This document shows, piece by piece, positions 8,600 to 17,803 of a stretch of 64,000 nucleotides of DNA. Under the pieces are notes generated by a model, which did no database searches, was not told where the DNA came from, and saw nothing but the letters and a program-made list of their open reading frames with translations. The translations under genes were made by a program, and so were the position numbers. This DNA is from Salinivirga cyanobacteriivorans (lineage in GTDB: Bacteria; Bacteroidota; Bacteroidia; Bacteroidales; Salinivirgaceae), in assembly GCF_001443605.1 (NCBI RefSeq), contig NZ_CP013118.1, positions 4,117,001 through 4,181,000 on the forward strand, given 5' to 3'. Each line of letters begins with the position of its first letter. Within the stretch, counting starts at the first letter, position 1.

Positions 8600-10269
8600 C
8601 TAATTGTTATTTTTTATATCAAGATTGAATTTTTTACGTAGTGCTTCCAATGCAGGGTTGTGCTCGCTCAGTTTTTTATATTTTTGTGCATTTGTAAGTG
8701 GTCTTTTGCTTTCAATTTCATTCTCTACTTGTTTAAATTCAAATGAGAGGTCCTTGTTATTCATTTGTTGCCGCAGCACATCTATAATTTTATGTGCAAA
8801 TTTTTTGTACAAATCTTTATGGGATTCGGCTCCAATGTGAATGAGGATTTTGTTCTCTGCCAACTGTTGGGGTTTTGCTTGTTGAATAGCAGCATTAATG
8901 CGCGGACCATCATCTTTTAACGATTCTACGATGCTGCTCCATATTTCATTAAAGGCTTTGTCTGGCTGTTTTTCTTCTTTTGTTGGCTGTTGTTCTTCGG
9001 GTTTTGGAACAGGTTCTTCAGCAATCTGCCTGGAATGATCTTTTTCATCGGCTTCTAACTGTTTTTTGAGCGAAACACTTTTGGGCGCTTTATAAACCTG
9101 TTTGCGTTTTTTCTCTGATGGTCTGCCCTGGATTGCTTCGGATGAATTGCCTACGTCCGAACTACTTTTTTTTTTTCAACGGTGACTACTCCCAATTCGT
9201 AGAGTGAGAGTTCTACAGTAAGGCGTTGGTCTTTTGAAGTGCGATACCGTGATTCTGCTTCGGATAGTAATTTAAGTCCCTTAAAAAGGAAATGTATAGG
9301 ACATTTTTGCGCCTGCTCAAGGTATTTTTCCCGTATATCGCCACTTACATCCAATAACTTTAGCGAGTTGGGGTTCTTACTTACTAACAGATCGCGTAAA
9401 TGTTTGGCGAGGCCTGTAATGAAATGTTGTCCGTCAAAACCTCTCTGTAAGATTTCATCGTAAATCAGAAATAGTTCGCTTACTTCATTGGCAAGGCTAT
9501 GATCTACGATACGGAAAAAGAAGTCGTAGTCCAGTACATTGAGGTTTTCAATGGTTTGCTGATAACTAATACTTCCACCTGAGAAACTGGCTATTTGATC
9601 AAATATCGAAAGAGCATCACGCATTCCGCCATCTGCTTTTTGGGCAATTACATGTAGTGCAGATTCTTCGTAAGTGAGATTTTCTTTTTCGGCCACAAAT
9701 TTAAGATGCTCAACCGCTTCTTCTACCGTAATTCGGTTAAAATCAAAAACCTGGCATCTTGAAATAATTGTGGGGAGAATTTTGTGTTTCTCGGTTGTTG
9801 CGAGTACAAATATGGCGTGCGCCGGGGGCTCTTCCAGTGTTTTAAGAAATGCATTAAAGGCCGATGCTGAGAGCATGTGCACCTCATCGATGATGTAAAC
9901 GCTGTATTTTCCAACTTGTGGAGCAATTCTGACCTGTTCAATGAGTCCATGAATATCTTCTACCTTGTTTTTTGAGGCAGCATCAAGTTCATGAATGTTG
10001 TATGAGCGGTTTTCGTTAAATGCCTGGCATGATTCGCATTCTCCACATGCCTCGAAGTCTTCGGTTGGATTGAGGCAGTTGATTGTTTTGGCAAAAATGC
10101 GTGCAATACTTGTTTTACCAACACCCCTTGGTCCGCAGAACAGATAGGCATGTGCCAACCTGTTATTTTGAACTGCATTTTTAAGGGTTTTGGTAACAGA
10201 ACGCTGTCCCACCACTGTGTCAAAAGAGTGGGGGCGGTATTTACGTGCCGAAACAATGTAATTTTCCAT
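8600..10269 (-). CDS. dnaX: DNA polymerase III subunit gamma/tau; long form needs a -1 frameshift
   Basis: Frame 0 from the ATG at 10269 encodes 372 residues (stop at 9151-9153). It contains the clamp-loader ATPase: Walker A GPRGVGKTS, the four-cysteine zinc module (CLNPTEDFEACGECESC), the DEVHMLS Walker B, the SRC sensor and the collar domain. At an A11 run (9166-9176) the reading frame can slip by -1. It then stays open for about 190 further residues to 8600, giving a Lys/Gln-rich linker and a conserved tail domain (ILIHIGAESHKDLYKKF...). The short product would be gamma-like and the long one tau-like. The tau tail normally contacts polymerase alpha and DnaB. The break could also be a homopolymer sequencing error. 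Confidence 0.9.
9137..9176 (-). other. Candidate recoding site in dnaX: A11 slippery run plus stem-loop
   Basis: On the coding (minus) strand an A11 run is followed after four bases (GTAG) by TTCGGA at 9161-9156 and its exact complement TCCGAA at 9142-9137, a 6-bp stem with a 13-base loop. The frame-0 stop TAG at 9153-9151 lies in the loop. This matches the general layout of dnaX recoding signals in E. coli (ribosomal) and Thermus (transcriptional slippage on an A-run). Confidence 0.6.
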
Positions 10270-10355
10270 ATCTTAACGTCTCGAAAACAAAGATAGAAAA
10301 AAATCCAGGGATACAATGATGGGCTCAGACGTAAAAAAGCCTTTTTTTATCTTTT

Positions 10356-12149
10356 TCATTTTTGTTTTTGATGCTCGGCTTTATTGGTATTTTTAACTTC
10401 TTCTTCCTCACGTTTTTCGTCTTCAGTCATTTTAAAACGATCCAGAATACTGTCGTCATTTACTTCTTTCGACAGCGATTCAATCATGTTAAATGGTACC
10501 TCATAAAGATCAAGAATCACAAGGCCGTCTAGCGCATTATTGAATTTAGGATCGATATTGAATCCAATGATTTTGGCGTTTTGTTTTAAATACTTTTTTA
10601 GCAATACAGGCATACGGTAATTTGTGGGTTCAATATCGCTGATGAAACGATCGACTTTGTTAATATCGTTGCGTGTGTTTTCAAGCACGATGTCGGTATC
10701 GTAGCGCGACTGCACTTTAAATTTTTTGCGTGGTGTAATGAGCCTGCCGAGTTCGTGGTTAAAATGGTTTTGTTTGAGGAATTTTATGATTAAATCTTTA
10801 GAAAATTTCGAGAACTGATTACTTATGCTCACCGGTCCGATTAGATATCGGTATTCGGGGTGTTTGAGTAAAAAGTACAAAATGCCCTTCCAGAGTAAGA
10901 AAAGCGACATTGGTTTGCGTTGATAAGGTTCGGTTATAAAGCTACGGCCCAGCTCAATGCTTTCTTTGAGTATAGGTGTAAAATCTTTATGTATTTTAAA
11001 CAGGCTGCGTGTATAAAACCCTTTTACTCCGAATTGGGCTATTATCTCTTTGCCTTTGCCTACCCTGTAAGCGCCAATGAGTTGTTCTTCTTCGTTATCC
11101 CATATAAAGAGCTGATTGTAGTAAAGATCGAATTCGTCGATGTCAATGCTACGGTTTGTTCCTTCGCCCACTGCACGGAAGGTAATTTCTCTTACGCGGC
11201 CAATTTCCCGGTGTATGTAGGGTATCAGAAGTGTAGGAGCACAATAAACAGTGTATTTTTCACTGGTAAACAACTCGTACTCCTTTATCCGGTTAAGTTC
11301 TGCTTTAATAGTTTCTGTGGGAACTGCATCGATAATTTTGGCTGGTTCTTTTTCGCGTTTCAGGGCAGTTTTGAAAAACTTTTTGACCTCGATTTCTGAT
11401 TCAAGGGCGTATGTTTTTGCTCTCAGGTAACGGCCGTATTTATCCAGATCGTCAATTCCTGCGGTTTCAGATGCATTAATTGGGCTACCAATACGTACAC
11501 GGATCTCTTTCTTTTTACCAAAAAACTCACCGGCCGACCCCAGAATCGGATGTATTGAGCTTACCATATGAAATAAATTGCTGTTTTTGCCCTGGAAGTA
11601 TATTGGTATGATGGGTATTTCAAGGCTTTTAAGCAGTTTAAGGTAAGCGCTTTTCCATCTGCGATCTGCTACCATTTTAGTATCAGCATCATAACTTGCC
11701 ACTTCGCCTGCAGGGAAGAAACCCAATGCTTTATCTTTGCCAATATGGGCGACAACCTGTCGCATACCTGAAATGCTTGGTTTTACTTCTGACCGGCGTT
11801 GGCTCGAATCAAACCGGATGAAATATTCGCTTAATGGGTAAATTTTCCATAAAATGGGGGTGGCCAGGATTTTAAAATCGGGCCTGCGTCGCAAAAGTAA
11901 ATGAAGCAGAATTATGCCATCAATACCGCCGAACGGGTGGTTTGAAATTGTAACAAATGGACCGTCTTTGGGTATTCTGTCCAGATCTTCATCTTTTACA
12001 TTTATATTGAGTCCAATGTCATTAATGATTTTTTCTATATACTCAGGATTCCCTTTCTCTTCTGTTGCCTCGGCCCCTAAACCCGATGTTTTGAGTAGAA
12101 AATCTAAAAATCGCTTTGTGATATGAATAGACGAGCTTAATATAGACAT
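10356..12149 (-). CDS. OlsF-like bifunctional acyltransferase (PlsC-type O-acyltransferase + GNAT-type N-acyltransferase)
   Basis: The start is placed at the ATG at 12149, which has AAAGGA six bases upstream; a TTG at 12164 would add five residues. The protein has about 597 residues. The N-terminal half is a lysophospholipid-type acyltransferase with NHPFGGIDG (the HP-x4-D motif, with D at the fifth position after H), FFPAGEVASY and IIPIYFQGKN. The C-terminal half (from about residue 290) resembles OlsB/hemolysin-like N-acyltransferases, with VREITFRAVGEGTNRS, DEFDLYYNQLFIWD and IGAYRVGKG. The fusion order matches OlsF, which makes ornithine or glycine lipids by N-acylation then O-acylation. 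Product identity is inferred. Confidence 0.8.
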   Translation of the reverse strand: MSILSSSIHITKRFLDFLLKTSGLGAEATEEKGNPEYIEKIINDIGLNINVKDEDLDRIPKDGPFVTISNHPFGGIDGIILLHLLLRRRPDFKILATPILWKIYPLSEYFIRFDSSQRRSEVKPSISGMRQVVAHIGKDKALGFFPAGEVASYDADTKMVADRRWKSAYLKLLKSLEIPIIPIYFQGKNSNLFHMVSSIHPILGSAGEFFGKKKEIRVRIGSPINASETAGIDDLDKYGRYLRAKTYALESEIEVKKFFKTALKREKEPAKIIDAVPTETIKAELNRIKEYELFTSEKYTVYCAPTLLIPYIHREIGRVREITFRAVGEGTNRSIDIDEFDLYYNQLFIWDNEEEQLIGAYRVGKGKEIIAQFGVKGFYTRSLFKIHKDFTPILKESIELGRSFITEPYQRKPMSLFLLWKGILYFLLKHPEYRYLIGPVSISNQFSKFSKDLIIKFLKQNHFNHELGRLITPRKKFKVQSRYDTDIVLENTRNDINKVDRFISDIEPTNYRMPVLLKKYLKQNAKIIGFNIDPKFNNALDGLVILDLYEVPFNMIESLSKEVNDDSILDRFKMTEDEKREEEEVKNTNKAEHQKQK

Positions 12150-12188
12150 TATAATTCCTTTCAATTTTTTCCTATGCAGTAAAACATT

Positions 12189-12890
12189 TTAAAGGTTGTC
12201 GAACTCAATGATTTTATTTTCCCGCTCATTGAGTTTACCATCTTCAATTTTCATAGTTGGCGCACTGAATTTTTTCAGCATTTCATAATCGTGTGTTGCC
12301 ATAATAACGGCCCTGCCACTATTTTTAATTTCAAAAAGCAGCTCCATTATGCCGCCTGATGTTTCGGGGTCGAGGTTTCCTGTGGGCTCATCGGCCAGAA
12401 TAATTTCGGGGTCGTTGAGCAATGCACGTGCAATTGATAGCCTTTGTTGCTCTCCACCAGATAACTCGTGTGGCATTTTGTAGCCTTTATAACCTAACCC
12501 GACTTTCTCAAGTACATCCTGAATTCTTTGTTCCATCTCCTTTTTTTTCTTCCAGCCCGTTGCTTTTAATACAAATGTCAGGTTTTCATTTGCTGAACGG
12601 TCGGTAAGCAGCTGGAAGTCCTGGAATACAATACCAATTTTGCGGCGTAAAAATGGTATTTGTTTCTTTTTTAAGTTGGCCAAATCGTAGTCTGCTACTC
12701 TTCCTACTCCTTTTTGCAAAGGAATTTCAGCATAAATAGTTTTAAGCAGGCTTGATTTCCCTGTGCCTGTTTTCCCGATTAGATAGACAAACTCACCTTT
12801 ATTAACCGTAAAGTTTACATCACTCATTACAAGATGGTCTTTGTGGTAAATATCGGCGTTTGTTAGTTCTATTATTTTATCCAAGGCCAT
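12189..12890 (-). CDS. ftsE: FtsE-type cell-division ABC transporter ATPase
   Basis: The 233-residue ATPase has Walker A GKTGTGKSS, Q-loop IVFQDFQLL, signature LSGGEQQRL, Walker B IILADEPTGNLDP and switch ATHDYEM. The phrase FQDFQLLTDRSANENL is typical of FtsE. With FtsX it regulates peptidoglycan hydrolases at the septum. An ftsX gene is not adjacent; in Bacteroidota the two genes are often apart. It is transcribed in the same direction as the OlsF-like gene, 39 bases downstream. Confidence 0.88.
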   Translation of the reverse strand: MALDKIIELTNADIYHKDHLVMSDVNFTVNKGEFVYLIGKTGTGKSSLLKTIYAEIPLQKGVGRVADYDLANLKKKQIPFLRRKIGIVFQDFQLLTDRSANENLTFVLKATGWKKKKEMEQRIQDVLEKVGLGYKGYKMPHELSGGEQQRLSIARALLNDPEIILADEPTGNLDPETSGGIMELLFEIKNSGRAVIMATHDYEMLKKFSAPTMKIEDGKLNERENKIIEFDNL

Positions 12891-13005
12891 AGTTCAATTT
12901 TGGGTAAATATAATGTTTTAAAGCATTCCAATCAAATATGCAAATATAACTTAACATGTAATCGGTGCTTAATTTTTTGTATAGAAATTCATGCTTGTGT
13001 GAAAT

Positions 13006-14421
13006 TCAAACAGAAAATTCTTTGTTTGCTATTATATCCGGTATGTGCGGTTTTACTTCGCCAATGAGTTCCCGTATTTTCTTTTCTTTATGTTTATTCC
13101 TTTTCATTTCAGTGATTGATTGAACAAGACGCTCCCGGGTATCAGGGAGATTGGCTTCTGTTTCGAGGTATGAACTAACCCAATAGTACCACTGTATGGT
13201 GGGGAGGTATCTGGCTTTGCCCAGAAATTCCCGTTCTTTATCTACCAGGTGGCTTCGGCGTATAGTGGTGAGTATTTTTTTGTATTTGTGCTGTGCCAGC
13301 AGAGTTTGTAAATATGCAGTGTAAAATGTGTGCCACCGATGCTCAAATATCTCTTTGCGATAGGTATGACTAAATGTTTCACCATAGCTTTCTGCTTGCT
13401 CAACTTTCCCGTTTAGCATTAGTGTACGCAGGTATAATGACACAAATCCCACACGGTTATAAAAGCTATTAGTCTTTTTAAGCTCAATAATTGCATTTTG
13501 CATTAGCTTCAGTGCATCCTTGTATTTTTGTTGCTTTAGTAAGATACCGCACAGGTTATTAACATAAAACAGGTAGTCACTGTTTTTTTGGCGTACCGAT
13601 AAATAACCGTATTCGGCTGCTTTTTCAAGCTCTCCGCGTTTTTGGTGCATCATAGCGCGATTGGCATAAAAATTTGCCAGTATGCGTTTGGAGTAAAAGT
13701 GTGGTGATTTGAGTACCCTGTCCAGCTCATCTGTTATTGCTTTCATATCATCGAACCGGCGATAATTATAATAAACATATAGCAAACGAACCACAGCACG
13801 GTACCGGGTGTAACCATCAAGTTGCTCATTACGGAATGTTTTGGCAAGGAATTTTATCCATTGTTCTGATTCCTGTGTGGATGAGCTGTATTGTTGTATT
13901 ATGTCGAAGCTGGCATTATTCAGTTTGTTGTTCGTTGCAACTATACGTTTATAGAGTTGTTGATGTTTTTCCAGAAAATTTGAAACCTGCGTGTAGTAGA
14001 TCATGCGAATCCGGATAATCAAAAAATCGCGAAAGTTTTGCACCAATTCGTAAAACTGCGGGAAGTAATATTGATTGGGATTTACTTTGTTCAGGTACTG
14101 TATTAGTGCTTTTTCTTCGTCGGCTGAAATGGCATCTGTCATAATTTTTTGTTCCAAATCTTTTATCCATGCAAAAAATCGGTCCACATCCAGGCGCTCC
14201 AACTTTTGTTGTATCCATTTCTTGAGGTTGGAGTATTTTCTTTTATCAATAGAAGGATCAAATGGTAATCTATTTGCCGGGTTCTGACTATTATAGTGTA
14301 TGAGTTGCAGTATCCTGAGAGAATCTTCTCCCTGCAAATGATTATCTGCTAATAAATAATGAATCTCGTGCGGGTAAAGGGCGTGGGCAAAATTTGTAAA
14401 GCTCTCAAGTTGTGCGCGCAT
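13006..14421 (-). CDS. Uncharacterised helical-repeat (TPR-like) protein
   Basis: No family is named with confidence. The protein is almost wholly alpha-helical with Tyr/Leu/Ala-rich repeats, for example NFYANRAMMHQKRGELEKAAEYGY and the following NNLCGILLKQQKYKDALKLM.. block, which read as TPR units. It resembles a type of Bacteroidota protein that starts with a helical block and ends in TPRs. The start at 14421 is preferred; an in-frame ATG at 14478 would add 19 hydrophobic residues. It has no signal peptide and is probably a cytoplasmic scaffold. It is divergent from the thiolase operon. Confidence 0.6.
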   Translation of the reverse strand: MRAQLESFTNFAHALYPHEIHYLLADNHLQGEDSLRILQLIHYNSQNPANRLPFDPSIDKRKYSNLKKWIQQKLERLDVDRFFAWIKDLEQKIMTDAISADEEKALIQYLNKVNPNQYYFPQFYELVQNFRDFLIIRIRMIYYTQVSNFLEKHQQLYKRIVATNNKLNNASFDIIQQYSSSTQESEQWIKFLAKTFRNEQLDGYTRYRAVVRLLYVYYNYRRFDDMKAITDELDRVLKSPHFYSKRILANFYANRAMMHQKRGELEKAAEYGYLSVRQKNSDYLFYVNNLCGILLKQQKYKDALKLMQNAIIELKKTNSFYNRVGFVSLYLRTLMLNGKVEQAESYGETFSHTYRKEIFEHRWHTFYTAYLQTLLAQHKYKKILTTIRRSHLVDKEREFLGKARYLPTIQWYYWVSSYLETEANLPDTRERLVQSITEMKRNKHKEKKIRELIGEVKPHIPDIIANKEFSV

Positions 14422-14662
14422 ACTATAGGTTTTCTGTGCAAGATAGTATTTAGATAAATAAATTACAATGTATGCCATGTCATTGGCTTATTATTTTTAG
14501 TCAGTGCGTCTGGTTGTGTGGTTAATGTTTTGTTACTCAGTGGTTTGCCAGGCTCTGTTGTTTGTGTTTTTTATTTAGTCAGCCCTACTTATAAATTCGG
14601 GTTTTCTGTTGGTTTACCGACTTTACATTTATTTCACATCAAAAATTAAAATATTGATCATT

Positions 14663-15850
14663 ATGAGAGAAGTTGTAATAGTATCTGCTGCACGCACAGC
14701 AATAGGCTCTTTTGGAGGCGGATTAGCCAGTTTGAGCGCTGTAGATTTGGGCGTGCATGCTGCAAAAGAAGCTATAAAGCGTGCCGGAATTGCTCCGGAA
14801 GAAATTCAGGAATCAATTATTGGAAATATTTTATCAGCCGGGCAGGGCCAAAATGTGGCCCGCCAAATTTCTATTCACAGCGGAGTTCCTGAAACCACAC
14901 CTGCTATGACCATAAATAAACTTTGTGGGTCCGGGTTAAGGTCTGTTATAATGGCCGCTCAATTCATTGCCCTGGGTGATGCCGATGTGATACTGGCCGG
15001 AGGTACAGAAAGTATGTCTAACGCTCCATATATATTGCCACGGGCACGTTTTGGCTATAAAATGGGTCATGGCCAGCTTGAGGATAGCATGATTAAAGAT
15101 GGTTTATGGGATATTTTCAATGATTACCATATGGGTGTAACTGCTGAAAATATTGCTGAGCAATGGAATATCGGGCGCGAGGAGCAGGATCAATTTGCTG
15201 CTCATTCACAGCAAAAAACAGAAGCGGCTCAAACCAATGGCCGTTTTAAAGATGAAATTGTTCCTGTAGCTATTCCACAGCGTAAAGGTGATCCAATAAT
15301 AGTCGATACGGATGAATTCCCACGCCATGGAACTACCGCTGAAAAATTGGGTAAACTTAAACCAGCCTTTAAAAAGGATGGAACAGTAACAGCTGGAAAT
15401 GCTTCCGGTATCAACGATGGCGCTTCTATGCTCATTGTAATGTCTGCTGACAAAGCAGAAGCTTTAGGCATAAAGCCGCTTATGCGTATAAAATCATACG
15501 GTAATGCAGCATTAGATCCAAAGATTATGGGATATGGACCAGTACCCGCCACTCGTCAGGCACTCGAACGTGGAAATATGACAGTTGATGATTTGGATTT
15601 GATTGAGCTTAATGAAGCCTTTGCTGCACAGTCACTTGCTGTGGTTAAGGATTTGGAAATCAATCCTGAGATTGTGAATGTGAATGGCGGCGCAATTGCG
15701 TTGGGCCATCCAATAGGAGCAAGTGGTGCAAGAATATTGACTACGCTTATTTATGAGATGCAAAAGCGCAGCGCTAAAACAGGTCTGGCTTCACTTTGTA
15801 TTGGAGGAGGACAAGGTTCTGCACTTATTATTGAAAATTTGAATGCATAA
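14663..15850 (+). CDS. Acetyl-CoA C-acetyltransferase (thiolase)
   Basis: The 395-residue enzyme starts at the ATG at 14663; upstream in-frame codons lie outside the family alignment. Catalytic residues are visible: Cys88 in [10 protein letters not shown], His in [17 protein letters not shown] and Cys in [11 protein letters not shown]. It condenses two acetyl-CoA or thiolyses acetoacetyl-CoA or longer 3-oxoacyl-CoA. As first gene of a same-strand cluster with a hydrolase, SDR, KAS III-like proteins, symporter and CoA ligase, a degradative role seems more likely than biosynthesis, though direction cannot be read from sequence. Confidence 0.93.
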   Translation: MREVVIVSAARTAIGSFGGGLASLSAVDLGVHAAKEAIKRAGIAPEEIQESIIGNILSAGQGQNVARQISIHSGVPETTPAMTINKLCGSGLRSVIMAAQFIALGDADVILAGGTESMSNAPYILPRARFGYKMGHGQLEDSMIKDGLWDIFNDYHMGVTAENIAEQWNIGREEQDQFAAHSQQKTEAAQTNGRFKDEIVPVAIPQRKGDPIIVDTDEFPRHGTTAEKLGKLKPAFKKDGTVTAGNASGINDGASMLIVMSADKAEALGIKPLMRIKSYGNAALDPKIMGYGPVPATRQALERGNMTVDDLDLIELNEAFAAQSLAVVKDLEINPEIVNVNGGAIALGHPIGASGARILTTLIYEMQKRSAKTGLASLCIGGGQGSALIIENLNA

Positions 15851-15871
15851 TACTTAACAAGCGCAATTTTT

Positions 15872-16942
15872 ATGGTGCGATCACATTTTTTACATAGTAA
15901 TCGTATAAAAATGCATTATCTGGAACGGGCCGGCGATGGACCGGTTCTGTTCCTTATTCACGGTAATGGCTCATCATCTGTGTTTTGGCGGAAACTGATG
16001 GGCAGGTTACCGGCATCATATCGCGCTATAGCTCCAGATATGAGAGGTTATGGGCATAGCGAGGCGGCTGTTGTGGATGCTACCAGGGGATTTGACGATT
16101 TTGTGGAGGATATTGCAGCTTTAATGCGCTCGCTTGAAATAGAGCAGGCTCATTTTATAGGACATTCATTAGGCGGAGGAATGCTTTTTGCTTTCGCCTC
16201 TGTTTATTCAGAGAAAGTGCAATCACTTACACTTGTTAATCCTGCTTCGCCATATGGATTTGGAGGCACAAAAGGTGTTGATGGTAAACCCTGTATGCCC
16301 GATTTTGCTGGCTCCGGAGGGGGGATTGTTAATCCTGAATTTGTGCAAAGATTGATAAAAAAAGACCGTAGCCTGGCCGACTTAAATGCCAGCCCAAAAG
16401 CAGTAATAAACCGCTATTACTGGAGGCCTCCGTTTGTGCCAAACAATATAGAAGAGTTGCTGGAAAGTCTTTTTCAGGAAAAGATTGGAGAAAAGCATTA
16501 CCCGGGCGATTTTTATAAAAGTTCCAATTTCCCATTTGTAAAACCTGGTATTTATGGTCCGATGAACGCTGCATCGCCAAAATATTTGAACGGCATGGCC
16601 AGTGCATTTATTTATGCAGAAAAAAAGTTTAAAGTGCTATGGGTGAGGGGAGCAGATGATGAGGTTGTAAGCGATGAATCTGTTTTTGATCCCGGCACTC
16701 TGGGGAAGCTTGGATTATTGCCTGATTACCCGGGAGCTGAGGTTTACCCATCACAACCAATGGTTAGCCAAACACGATATGTGCTAGAACAGTATGCTGA
16801 ACACGGAGGTAGTTTTCAGGAGGTAGTGATGCAGGAAACCGGACATACCCCATTTATAGAAAAACCACAAGAATTTATCACACATTTAGATACGTTTATT
16901 CAAGAACTTAAAATAGATAATTATGAAAAGATTAGAAAATAA
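15872..16942 (+). CDS. Alpha/beta-hydrolase fold protein
   Basis: The 356-residue hydrolase has the oxyanion region LIHGNGSSSVFW, the nucleophile elbow GHSLGGG (Ser) and a late acid/histidine pair in VRGADDEVV and ETGHTPFIEKP. An enlarged lid between about residues 130 and 240 distinguishes it from simple esterases. There is no signal peptide, so it is probably cytoplasmic. Its 3' end overlaps the SDR gene by 20 bases, so the two are tightly coupled. It may cleave an ester or a C-C bond of the substrate handled by this operon; the substrate is unknown. Confidence 0.85.
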   Translation: MVRSHFLHSNRIKMHYLERAGDGPVLFLIHGNGSSSVFWRKLMGRLPASYRAIAPDMRGYGHSEAAVVDATRGFDDFVEDIAALMRSLEIEQAHFIGHSLGGGMLFAFASVYSEKVQSLTLVNPASPYGFGGTKGVDGKPCMPDFAGSGGGIVNPEFVQRLIKKDRSLADLNASPKAVINRYYWRPPFVPNNIEELLESLFQEKIGEKHYPGDFYKSSNFPFVKPGIYGPMNAASPKYLNGMASAFIYAEKKFKVLWVRGADDEVVSDESVFDPGTLGKLGLLPDYPGAEVYPSQPMVSQTRYVLEQYAEHGGSFQEVVMQETGHTPFIEKPQEFITHLDTFIQELKIDNYEKIRK

Positions 16943-17666
16943 AGTAGCCATTATTACAGGTGGCGCCGATGGCCTGGGAAAAGCCGGTGCAGAAAAATTT
17001 GCCAGTGAAGGTGCAGAAACAATAATTTGGGATGTAAACAGCGAAAAAGGAGAAGAGGTTGCCAAGGCAATCAATAATCAAGGAGGTAAAGCCCGTTTTA
17101 TGAATGTAAATACGGCTGATCTTGGGGCTGTAGAAAAAGCAACAAATGAAATTATATCTCAGAGCGGTAAAATTGATATTTTAGTAAATAATGCCGGAAT
17201 TACCCGCGATGCAAGTCTGAAAAAAATGACACCCGAGCAATGGCAACAGGTGATAGATGTAAACCTGACAGGTGTGTTTAATTGTACCAAGATTATAGGT
17301 ATTCATATGACTCAAAATAAATATGGGCGCATCATTAATACATCTTCGGTTGTGGCGCTTTATGGAAATTTTGGACAAACAAATTATGTAGCCACAAAAG
17401 CCGGTGTTATTGGAATGACTAAAACATGGGCACGTGAATTAGGTTTTAAAGGCGTTACTGTAAATGCGGTAGCACCTGGTTTTATCATGACAGATATGGT
17501 GCGCAAAATGCCTGAAAATGTGCTTGAAACCATGCAGAGCAAAGTGCCGTTGGGGCATTTAGGTGATCCGGAAGATATTGCCAACGCATATTTATTCCTG
17601 GCAAGTGATGAGGCGCGCTATGTAAACGGAGCAACTTTGAGTGTGGATGGCGGAATGACTATTTAA
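16923..17666 (+). CDS. Short-chain dehydrogenase/reductase, FabG/PhaB-like
   Basis: The 247-residue protein has the classical SDR marks: TGGADGLGKAG for cofactor binding, NNAGI, the catalytic Ser in INTSSVVALYG, the Tyr-Lys pair in NYVATKAG and the C-terminal VNGATLSVDGGMTI. It is closest in pattern to 3-oxoacyl-ACP reductases and acetoacetyl-CoA reductases. Sandwiched between a thiolase/hydrolase and KAS III-like genes, it probably interconverts a 3-hydroxyacyl and 3-oxoacyl thioester. Cofactor preference is not resolved. It starts inside the hydrolase gene (20-base overlap). Confidence 0.9.
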   Translation: MKRLENKVAIITGGADGLGKAGAEKFASEGAETIIWDVNSEKGEEVAKAINNQGGKARFMNVNTADLGAVEKATNEIISQSGKIDILVNNAGITRDASLKKMTPEQWQQVIDVNLTGVFNCTKIIGIHMTQNKYGRIINTSSVVALYGNFGQTNYVATKAGVIGMTKTWARELGFKGVTVNAVAPGFIMTDMVRKMPENVLETMQSKVPLGHLGDPEDIANAYLFLASDEARYVNGATLSVDGGMTI

Positions 17667-17756
17667 ATGATAAATATTGAGGATGATGACATAAAATCCG
17701 AGGCTTCATTGCGTGGGGTATATACCGAAGCAAGAACTGCGGACTCAAAGATGTAG
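17667..17756 (+). CDS. Possible 29-residue small ORF after the SDR gene
   Basis: An ATG directly abuts the SDR stop (TAAATG) and opens a 29-codon frame (MINIEDDDIKSEAS...) in the 137-base gap before the KAS III-like gene. The product would be acidic and soluble, and I recognise nothing in it. Abutting codons allow translational re-initiation, but the frame could be chance. Confidence 0.2.
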   Translation: MINIEDDDIKSEASLRGVYTEARTADSKM

Positions 17757-17803
17757 GGTTTTAAAGTCATTTATCCTCATTTCTAACACTAAAACTTAAT
17801 AAC

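Noticed and set aside
10356-12149. Two separate acyltransferase genes
   Set aside because: The frame is continuous over both domains with no internal stop or start signal; a fusion fits the OlsF arrangement.
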